From Otis tarda (taxonomy: Eukaryota > Chordata > Aves > Otidiformes > Otididae): 64,000 nucleotides of DNA. The position numbers were made by a program, and so were the translations under genes. The stretch spans positions 145,837,053 to 145,901,052 of the forward strand of contig CM048552.1 in the NCBI GenBank assembly GCA_026413225.1, read 5' to 3'. The notes under the pieces are model-generated. The model saw only the letters and a program-made list of their open reading frames with translations, had not been told where the DNA came from and ran no database searches. Positions within the stretch are counted from its first letter, which is position 1, and each line of letters starts with the position of its first letter. Below are positions 57,901 through 64,000 of the stretch, piece after piece.

Positions 57901-60900
57901 TGTACCTGTGTTTTTCCCTATATAACTATTAATCCTGATTCCAGGGCTTGAACGCTGCCTTGTTTTATGAGAATAAGGATCCCCGCACTTTTGTTTCTCT
58001 TGTACCTACCTCTGCTCACACAGGGGATGGCATGGGAAGTCTGATAGCTCTTCTCGTTGAGCTAACGCAAACTATGCTGACCAAGAGACTGGCTGAGTGT
58101 CAGGAGCTGAGAGCTCAAGTCATGGAGGTAATTCAGCAGCTGCTCTTCTGAAATTTCTCCCTTCCCTACCCACTGTTTCCTGGTTTAAAAAAAAAAAAAA
58201 AAAGGTGTTTGAAGTGTTTAAATAGGGAGTAACATTTTTTCCCTTTCATTCAGGTTAAAGCACTGCCAGGCATGGGCACTACCATAGATGTTATTTTGAT
58301 TAATGGACGCCTGAAAGAAGGAGACACAATTATTGTTCCTGGGGTAGAAGGTCCTATAGTAACTCAGATTAGAGGTCTTCTCCTACCTCCTCCTATGAAG
58401 GAGCTACGTGTTAAGGTACGGAAACTACTTAGTGTACTGACACTTAGAAAGGATTTGGAACGAGGAAAAAAAACAAGTTTTATAAAAACTGAGAATGTAG
58501 TAGAGTGCAATTATATTAGCAGTATCTAAGAATGACTTCAAGGGAAGGACATTGCACATCTGGTGTTTTTGTGAATGTACTTGTGTGTACCTGTTGGTGT
58601 GTCTGTTATAACAGCGGCAAAGAGTTGCCCTGCAGTGAGAATTAAGATGCTTATGCTTTAATAAGGGATTCAAGCATGTGGCTGTGGGGGAGATACCCAT
58701 CTTAAATGGAAATTGGAGGGTACTAGTACAGTGACTTCTGAGATAAAGTGTGTATTAGTGAAAGTGAGGTGTTTTTCATAACAAAAATCATATGCACTTA
58801 GATTTGAGAAAATTGAACAAGTGAGTTTCTAGGAATAGTTGGTGAGTGGTGATGACCAGGACCTCTGCAGAATCTGCAGCCTTTTGTCACTTCTGAGAGC
58901 TGTTGGAGGTTTTGCTGCCCTAGTCTTAATGGACTGGGGAGAGAGACTGGATTTCAAATCCTGCCTGTGTTGCTTTCCATGAAAGGAGGAGAAGAGCCAC
59001 GGAAACTAAAGGCTATAAATACATTAATGCATACTTTAATACATACAATTTGAAGATCACGAAAAGAGCTACTCTGATTTTTTTCCTGTTTAAAAGGGAA
59101 GGAATAAGTGTCTGCACAGATTTTGCTTAAAGTGACGTAAACCATACAGATACAGTCTAGGTGAATGTAATAGGACAGGCCTTAAAGGTTTGATTTAGAG
59201 GTGGAAAACTAGTGTTGAGGTCCTAATCTAAGGCTGTAACAATTGTGGTGTGTTTCATTTCATTGGAGAATTGTGTCCCTGCAGGCCACTGTAGTCCTTA
59301 GTGTTTAATCTAGTTCCTTTCTGCAAACTTAGATACTCAAAAAAGTAGCACGAATAATTGCTGGGGCCTGGGTTGACACTGGTGATCCTCTGTTGTGGGA
59401 CCATTGTAGCCTCAGAGGTGCTAAAGGACATGGTATTGGTGTTGAGGTGGAATCTGAGCAAGAGCTTGCTTGCCTGCTTTAAATAAGAAGACAAGGGCTG
59501 CTCTTTCCACCTGTGTGCCTGATACTGTTGTGGGGTAGGATGGTTGCCTTGGAGAATCTAAGTCAGGCTTCCTGCTCTGGAGCACAGCTTTGCAGTAATA
59601 ACTTGATAATGGCTAGAGAGGAGCAAAAGGAAAACTGATGTTTATGCTTAGGTGATATTCTCTGCTTTGTTGGAAGCTGTTGAATATATTCTGCTACGGT
59701 GAGGAACAAACTGACATAATTTCTGTCTATTTCCTTCACTGTATTTAAAGCAGAAGATAAACCGGTGTGTAAAACTCGTATGAGACTGAAGGGTTTTTTT
59801 GTGGGACTGAATAGCAATGGAACAGATCACAAATTCCCATCAACAAGGTCTTGAGATGAGTTTCTGCACTTTGGGACATCGAGTATAGGATACCACCCCC
59901 AAGACGAAGAAAACTGGATTGGGGGATCTTTAGCTAGGGAAGTGGATGTGGGGAGCTGGATTTTTTTGAAGTAGGTGATGAGGATACATTTCAATTCAGC
60001 CTCCTATGGGGAATTGTCATCCTTGAAATAAGACCCAAATTTTGGGGTGGAGGACTAAAAAATAGAAGCTTGCAGGAACAAAGTGCTTTACTGAGGAAGG
60101 AAGCTGCCTTGGAAGACTGGACGTTGTCGTAGTTTAGCCCTGCTTGGGACCGAGCTACGCAGCATCTCAATCCCCTTGCCCTCTGAGGGACTAGAGGAGA
60201 GATAATATAACAAAAAGTTCGAAGTTTGCAATAAGGACTGGGAGAGATCATTGAAGTTACCATTAGGGACAAAACAGACTCGACTTGGGGAAAACTATTT
60301 CAATTTGTTAGTAATAAAACCAAAGTAGGGTAATGAGAAATAAAAAACAACAACAACAACAAAAAAGCAAAAACAACTTCTCCCCACCCCTCCCTCTTCC
60401 TGGATTTGACTTAATTTGAAATAATCTCTGCTTCCTTCCCGCCCACGCGGAGTTGCACAGGGGGAGTGGGGGTTATGATCAGTTCATCACAGATTGTTCC
60501 TGCTGCTCCTTCCTCCTCGGGGGAAGAACCCCTCACGTTCCTCCCCTGCTGCAGCGTGGGGTTCCTCCCACAGGCTACAGTCCTTTGTGAAACTGCTCCA
60601 GCGTGGGTCATCTCTTCCACGGGGTGCAGTCCCTCCAGAACAGCTGCCCCAGCAGGCCCTCCATGGGCCACAGCCTCCTTCAGGCATCTGCCTGCCCCAA
60701 TGTGCGGTCCTCCACGGGCTGCAGGTGGATCTCTGCTCCTCTGTGGGCCTCCATGGGCTGCAGGGGGACAACCTGCTCCACCATGGTCATCACCACGGGC
60801 TGCAGGGGAATCTTGGCTGGGAGCTGCATTACTCCTCCCCCTCCTTCTTCACTGACCTTGGCGTCTGCAGCTGTTCCTCTCACAAGAAATTCTTCACGAT

Positions 60901-63900
60901 CAGTTCAGGCAGATGCCTTTCAGGTTCTCTTCACATCTCCTCTCCAGTTCTTGCAGCCAGGCTGGGCCGAGTCGGGCCCAGTTGGCTGCCTGGGGTGAGG
61001 CCTGCAAGGCCGTCAAGGCTCACACCTCCCCCTCTCTGCCTGTGCTTTCAGCTTCTCCCCCTTTTTAAAATTTTCCTCTTCTTAAATACATTATTGCAGA
61101 GCGTTATCAGGGAACATTCCATCACCAATTGGCTGGACCCTGGCCAGCAGTGGGTCTGCCCTAGGCCTGACCAGGTCCACTGGACAACGGGAAAACAACT
61201 TCTAGCAGCTTCTTACAGAAGCTGCCTCTGTAGCCCACCCACTACACAAGACTAGCACAGAAATAGTAAAAGAAATAGAAAAACAAATGAGAAAATGCCT
61301 CCAACATTGATTTAAAGGTGTTCAGAAATAACTGCTTCAGTGATGCCTTAGATCCATGCCCTGAGTGCAGAGAGATCTTTGAGGTTCCCGTGCGTGGGGA
61401 GGAGCACCTGGGGAATCGAGCATGGAACTGTACATAAGGGGGCTGGATGGGAGGCCTCCAGTGGGGGAACGAGACTGCTCTTCCTGCCGAGAGCCTTGGG
61501 CTGTATCAGCTGAGCTTTAGTGCTTTTGTTGAGCTGTCGGCATCTTCTGCTTCTGTACAGGGCTGAATTTGTGTGATTTTTTTTTTTTCTATTTTTTTAG
61601 TGAGCAGCTCCCTGTCACTGCTTGCTCCTTTCTAGTCTGTATGGGGGGGGGCTGTGGGGGAAGTTATCTGATGGGAGAGGAGCCTGCAGGCTGAAACGTG
61701 CTTGCCAGGAATGCGAAGCAGAGAAACTCACTGATGAAAGATGAGAGCTGCTAGACTTCACTGTCATGCTCTCTGCTGTGCTTGCGGGTGGCAGGTTCTT
61801 GTTGCTGGGTAGCATCTACGTGAACTCTTCACTCGTGTGTACTTTCCTTTTCAGAACCAGTATGAAAAGCACAAAGAGGTCGTCGCTGCTCAAGGTGTAA
61901 AGATTCTTGGGAAAGATTTGGAAAAAACATTGGCTGGTTTGCCATTGCTTGTAGCTTATAAAGAGGATGAAGTCCCAGTCCTCAAGGTGAGATGGCTAAT
62001 GTTGAAATAAATTGCTTAAACTGAGGGTAACCGAGCTCTCTGGTGATGGAGCTCATTCAAATGTTGAGAGCTCAGTATGCAAGTAACTTGGGTTTTTTTG
62101 GTTGTGTTTTAAAAACTGTTAGGTTAACATGCCGTAGCCTTGTGTCCATGTGAAGCATTAGTGTTGTGAGGTTTTTAATATCTTGACCCTTAGCATTTCC
62201 CTGATATTTTGCTGAGATATCTCTGCTGGTAGAATAAGGCTTGAAAACAAGTATCATAGCATATGTTAATTATTGATTTAGTATTTGTAGTAATTTATGC
62301 ATATATTTCAATTATATTAGGCAAATATCTGCTAGTGGAGTGCTTCAAACTGTCATAATTGCAAAGCTGATTTAAGACTTCTATAGTAAATTTATTCGGT
62401 CTTACACTTTAAAAATGGCAGAGGAAAGAACATAGCTATCTTAAAACCAAAATTGGGAGGAGATACTCCTATTCTCCAAAGTCAGGAAGTTAGTTTAACA
62501 AGGTAACTCACATGTTGACAGTTAACTTCTAACTATAGTTTTACTTTAGCCTTCTGTCTACATATCTTTGCTAATCTTTTGGGTCCCACAAATACAGACC
62601 TTGTTTCTGGGTACATATGAGTATGTCTACAAAGTGCACTCCTAGTAGATATGTAGATATATATATAAGTAGATATATTACTTAAAGTAAATGGCAACAC
62701 CCATTCATCTGGCAGAGGAAGAGACAGTGTTTGGGTTTAAAAGGCACGGGCTCTTAAAAAATGTGAGGTTGTTTTGTTTTGATTTTTTTTTAAGTTCTCT
62801 GAAAGCAGCAAAATGGCCTTGCTGCTCTTGCGTTTTCTGTCTTGTACCTAGGCCTAGAGACTGTTCAGAATCCTTTCCAGCTCACGGTTTTAGGAGTGTC
62901 TGCTTTTATTGTTGGTCCTCAGTTAGGAAACCAAAGATCTTGTCACGCACTGTGGGGTGTGCGTTCACTCAGTCTTGTCAGTAGGTTACAGTGCTGGCGA
63001 GAGCAACGCGTAGCCTGCAGATAAATGTTACCAACTCCCAAGATGGGAATCTGCTTTGTGTTATACGATCACCTTCTTGCAAAATCCTGGTCTAGTTCAG
63101 TTCAGACTTTTCTAATGCCAGAAACAAGCAGCAGTGCATGACAGGGCTGTGTGTGACCTATAGTGCTCGTCTGTAAGTTGGTACCTGTCAGTATGGCTGT
63201 CACGTACTTTCAGAAGCTCATGAACAGAAAGACTTTGTACCCTGAGGCATAAATAATAATAGAACTAAAATGTTTTTTTTCCTCTCCTTTTTTTTTCTAA
63301 AGGATGAACTAATACACGAACTGAAGCAAACACTGAATGCAATCAAATTAGAAGAGAAAGGTGTTTATGTTCAGGCTTCTACTTTAGGCTCTTTAGAAGC
63401 ATTACTTGAATTTCTTAAAACATCAGAAGTGCCAGTAAGTACTTCTCTTCTGTATCTGATGTTGTTGTTTCTATGTCTTAGTCAGTAACTGTTTCCTTTT
63501 GACTCAAAGATCAGTGACCAATTTGTGTGGCTTTTTCTTCAACAGTATTCAGGAATTAACATAGGTCCTGTCCATAAAAAAGACGTTATGAAGGCATCAG
63601 TTATGTTGGAGCATGACCCACAGTGAGTAACTTCTTTGCTTTACTGTGAGAAATGTGCGGTGGTGTTTCAGGACAGCCCCTTCTTAGCTCTGGTTCCATG
63701 ATCTGCTGTCTGGTAAACTGTTTGACTTATTTTTATTTACAGATACGCAGTCATTCTAGCATTTGATGTGAGGATTGAACGAGATGCACAAGAAATGGCG
63801 GATAGTTTAGGAGTTCGAATTTTTAGTGCTGAAATAATTTATCACTTATTTGATGCCTTCACAAAATATAGACAAGACTACAAAAAACAGAAACAAGAGG

Positions 63901-63907
63901 AATTCAA
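30935..63907 (+). CDS. EIF5B: Eukaryotic translation initiation factor 5B, 5' 21 coding exons, 3' end outside window
   Basis: Ribosome-dependent translational GTPase (eukaryotic IF2) that promotes joining of the 60S subunit and then leaves after GTP hydrolysis. The 21 exons join in one frame for 3,248 nt (about 1,083 residues); human eIF5B has 1,220, so about 137 C-terminal residues lie off the right edge. Residues 1 to about 600 are a charged, low-complexity N-terminus: lysine-rich blocks, a [20 protein letters not shown] region, a coiled coil near 320-420 and an acidic run near 520-545. The G domain follows: G1 GHVDTGKT 636-643, G2 Thr 663 in GGIT, G3 DTPGH 700-704, G4 NKID 754-757, G5 SAH 822-824. 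Domain II follows ([20 protein letters not shown]), then domain III. All key GTPase residues are intact. The start has a full Kozak context, GCCGCCATGGG. Confidence 0.98.
30970..44793 (+). other. EIF5B intron 1, 13.8 kb, no gene recognised
   Basis: Long first intron with GTAAGG donor and TTTCAG acceptor. The first ~460 bases are CpG-rich; the rest is AT-rich with T tracts (about 34987-35003, 37788-37807, 38202-38218). I see no nested exon, clear transposon or structured RNA gene. Short open frames on both strands look random. Confidence 0.5.
44794..44919 (+). CDS. EIF5B: EIF5B coding exon 2
   Basis: Residues 12-54: [20 protein letters not shown] to [11 protein letters not shown]. Acceptor TTGCATTTCAG, donor GA|GTAAGC, phase 2 at both ends. 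Confidence 0.97.
45006..45090 (+). CDS. EIF5B: EIF5B coding exon 3
   Basis: Residues 54-82: [20 protein letters not shown] to PPTGK. Donor AAG|GTGAAC is chosen because it aligns best with the human length. A second in-frame donor, GAG|GTGGGC at 45108/45109, would add six residues (VNTERE). Confidence 0.9.
45484..46132 (+). CDS. EIF5B: EIF5B coding exon 4 (largest visible exon)
   Basis: Residues 83-299, the Lys/Glu/Asp/Ser-rich variable region. It includes [19 protein letters not shown] and [20 protein letters not shown]. Acceptor AATTACCAG, donor GAGG|GTTTGT (a weaker donor), phase 0 to 1. The open frame continues upstream into intron 3, but that part is not conserved. Confidence 0.95.
46599..46819 (+). 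CDS. EIF5B: EIF5B coding exon 5
   Basis: Residues 299-372: [20 protein letters not shown] to [13 protein letters not shown], nearly identical to human. Start of a long charged coiled coil. Acceptor CTCTCTGTAG, donor GAG|GTACTG. Confidence 0.96.
46999..47149 (+). CDS. EIF5B: EIF5B coding exon 6
   Basis: Residues 373-423: [20 protein letters not shown] to [12 protein letters not shown]. Continues the basic coiled coil. Acceptor TTTTTCTAG, donor CAGG|GTAAGC. Confidence 0.97.
48639..48734 (+). CDS. EIF5B: EIF5B coding exon 7
   Basis: Residues 423-455: [20 protein letters not shown], then [12 protein letters not shown]. The CAG run (four Gln) lies where human has IPQQLESKE, so this end is variable. 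Acceptor TTTTTTTAG, donor AAG|GTGTGA. Confidence 0.94.
49080..49163 (+). CDS. EIF5B: EIF5B coding exon 8
   Basis: Residues 455-483: [20 protein letters not shown] to LPAEP, a poorly conserved acidic linker that keeps only ESME and a KEE..P pattern of the human protein. Acceptor CACTTTCAG, donor CAG|GTTAGT. Frame and splice sites support it. Confidence 0.9.
50574..50663 (+). CDS. EIF5B: EIF5B coding exon 9
   Basis: Residues 483-513: [20 protein letters not shown] to SDEDGEK. The AGLDDWEAM motif is conserved in the family. Acceptor TTTTCTTAG, donor AAAG|GTGGGC. Confidence 0.95.
52480..52778 (+). CDS. EIF5B: EIF5B coding exon 10 (acidic tract)
   Basis: Residues 513-612: [11 protein letters not shown], a run of Glu and Asp, then [20 protein letters not shown] to [10 protein letters not shown], which is almost invariant just before the GTPase core. 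Acceptor TTTTTTGACAG, donor GAG|GTATTC. Confidence 0.96.
53420..53527 (+). CDS. EIF5B: EIF5B coding exon 11 (P-loop)
   Basis: Residues 613-648. Carries G1, GHVDTGKT (636-643), which binds GTP phosphates and Mg2+. Acceptor TTTACATAG, donor AAG|GTAAGG. Confidence 0.98.
53672..53782 (+). CDS. EIF5B: EIF5B coding exon 12 (switch I)
   Basis: Residues 649-685: [20 protein letters not shown] to EQTKMVKN. Thr663 in GGIT is the switch I threonine. Acceptor TGTCCTTAG, donor AAT|GTAAGT. Confidence 0.98.
54617..54684 (+). CDS. EIF5B: EIF5B coding exon 13 (switch II)
   Basis: Residues 686-708: [20 protein letters not shown] to SF. DTPGHE holds the G3 motif and the catalytic His704. Acceptor AAATATTAG, donor CAG|GTAATA. 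Confidence 0.97.
55823..55964 (+). CDS. EIF5B: EIF5B coding exon 14
   Basis: Residues 708-755: [20 protein letters not shown] to [10 protein letters not shown]. Ends with the first half of the G4 motif. Acceptor AATGCCACAG, donor AAG|GTGAGA. Confidence 0.98.
57179..57310 (+). CDS. EIF5B: EIF5B coding exon 15
   Basis: Residues 756-799. Starts ID, completing NKID (G4, guanine specificity), and continues [20 protein letters not shown] to IIVEFAKQ. Acceptor ACTTTCAAG, donor CAG|GTAGGC. Confidence 0.98.
57945..58127 (+). CDS. EIF5B: EIF5B coding exon 16 (G5)
   Basis: Residues 800-860: [20 protein letters not shown], then [13 protein letters not shown] with the G5 SAH at 822-824, to AQVME. Acceptor TGATTCCAG, donor GAG|GTAATT. 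Confidence 0.98.
58254..58415 (+). CDS. EIF5B: EIF5B coding exon 17 (domain II)
   Basis: Residues 861-914: [20 protein letters not shown] to [13 protein letters not shown], the beta-barrel domain II. Acceptor TTTCATTCAG, donor AAG|GTACGG. Confidence 0.98.
60125..61259 (-). mobile_element. Long avian ERV LTR, antisense in EIF5B intron 17
   Basis: On the minus strand it starts TGTGCTAGTCTTGTG and ends CTAAACTACGACA, with a TATTTAAGAAG promoter-like box about 170 bases in. The body is an imperfect repetition of GCTGCAGG / CATGG-type blocks (about 60560-60820), and a CCAAGTCGAGTCTGTTTTG segment lies near the 3' end. These match a long Neoaves LTR family as I remember it. Flanking 5-mers (gacgt, gaaat) agree at only 3 of 5 positions, so the boundaries or the target duplication are uncertain. 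No internal retroviral sequence adjoins it. Confidence 0.72.
60342..60366 (+). repeat. Short AAC-type microsatellite inside the LTR
   Basis: CAACAACAACAACAAC-like run inside the antisense LTR, so it arose after or within the inserted element. Confidence 0.75.
61855..61986 (+). CDS. EIF5B: EIF5B coding exon 18
   Basis: Residues 915-958: [20 protein letters not shown] to [10 protein letters not shown]. Acceptor CCTTTTCAG, donor AAG|GTGAGA. Confidence 0.98.
62645..62680. repeat. TA/GATA-rich microsatellite patch in EIF5B intron 18
   Basis: Repeated AGATAT and TATATATA units. Confidence 0.75.
63303..63434 (+). CDS. EIF5B: EIF5B coding exon 19
   Basis: Residues 959-1002: [20 protein letters not shown] to LKTSEVP, the helix entering domain III. 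Acceptor TTTTCTAAAG, donor CCA|GTAAGT. Confidence 0.98.
63546..63622 (+). CDS. EIF5B: EIF5B coding exon 20
   Basis: Residues 1003-1028: [20 protein letters not shown] to EHDP. Acceptor TTCAACAG, donor CA|GTGAGT, phase 2. Confidence 0.97.
63743..63907 (+). CDS. EIF5B: EIF5B coding exon 21 (last visible)
   Basis: Residues 1028-1083: [20 protein letters not shown] to KKQKQEEF, completing domain III and starting the long helix toward domain IV. Acceptor TATTTACAG, donor AA|GTAAGT in phase 2, so further exons must follow beyond the window. Confidence 0.97.
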
Positions 63908-64000
63908 GTAAGTAAGAGCAATCCTATTCTGGATGCTTCCCAAACGAGTGTCTCAATTATTTTATTACAAATGAAATTGCATTTAACTTCTCCTTTCCAT

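Larger units (their letters stand above)
58416..61854 (+). other. EIF5B intron 17, about one third LTR
   Basis: 3.4-kb intron holding the antisense LTR at 60125-61259. The rest shows nothing recognisable. Confidence 0.6.

Noticed and set aside
60466-61255. ORFs of 67-253 codons on both strands
   Set aside because: They fall inside the LTR, whose repeated GCTGCAGG-type blocks keep frames open by chance.

Overview
This is a vertebrate nuclear genomic window, most likely from a bird. All protein genes are split by GT-AG introns. Several interspersed repeats end in the ATTCTATG-type tail of avian CR1 LINEs. Two long terminal repeats match, from memory, LTR families that are abundant in Neoaves. 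Gene order (goose-type lysozyme, TXNDC9, EIF5B) is the same as on human 2q11. There is no operon, plasmid, phage, CRISPR array or prokaryotic gene here.

Layout, left to right. Bases 1-4.5 kb are intergenic and hold a solo ERV LTR with a CR1 fragment inserted in it, a 0.75-kb CR1 fragment and a CTCF-like motif. From 4.5 to 8.65 kb lies a complete five-coding-exon goose-type lysozyme gene on the minus strand (199 residues, secreted). From 8.65 to 19.7 kb is AT-rich intergenic DNA with no supportable gene, a short CR1 tail and an ancient CR1 relic next to the 3' end of TXNDC9. TXNDC9 (minus strand, 226 residues, four coding exons plus an inferred non-coding first exon) runs from about 19.8 to 29.0 kb. 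A GC-rich, CpG-dense block from about 28.5 to 31.4 kb separates TXNDC9 from EIF5B, which are head-to-head. It carries CGCG-palindrome, CCAAT, NRF1, X-box and CTCF-like motifs. EIF5B (plus strand) starts at 30,935, has a 13.8-kb first intron and continues off the right edge. Twenty-one coding exons are visible, giving about 1,083 residues; by comparison with the human protein about 137 C-terminal residues lie outside the window. A 1.1-kb antisense LTR sits in its intron 17.

How the genes relate. EIF5B (GTPase for ribosomal subunit joining) and TXNDC9 (thioredoxin-fold modulator of the CCT chaperonin) are housekeeping genes sharing a CpG-rich divergent promoter region. The lysozyme gene is a tissue-restricted innate-immunity type gene with no CpG island.

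I did not find a new biological system. The most unusual items are: a goose-type lysozyme that has lost two conserved active-site-region residues and gained three cysteines; a consensus plus-strand splice donor inside the divergent promoter that could mark an unannotated transcript; two CTCF-like motifs in divergent orientation; and the nested CR1-in-LTR insertion. Exon boundaries were read by hand from reading-frame continuity, splice consensus and remembered family sequences. No alignment or repeat search was run.
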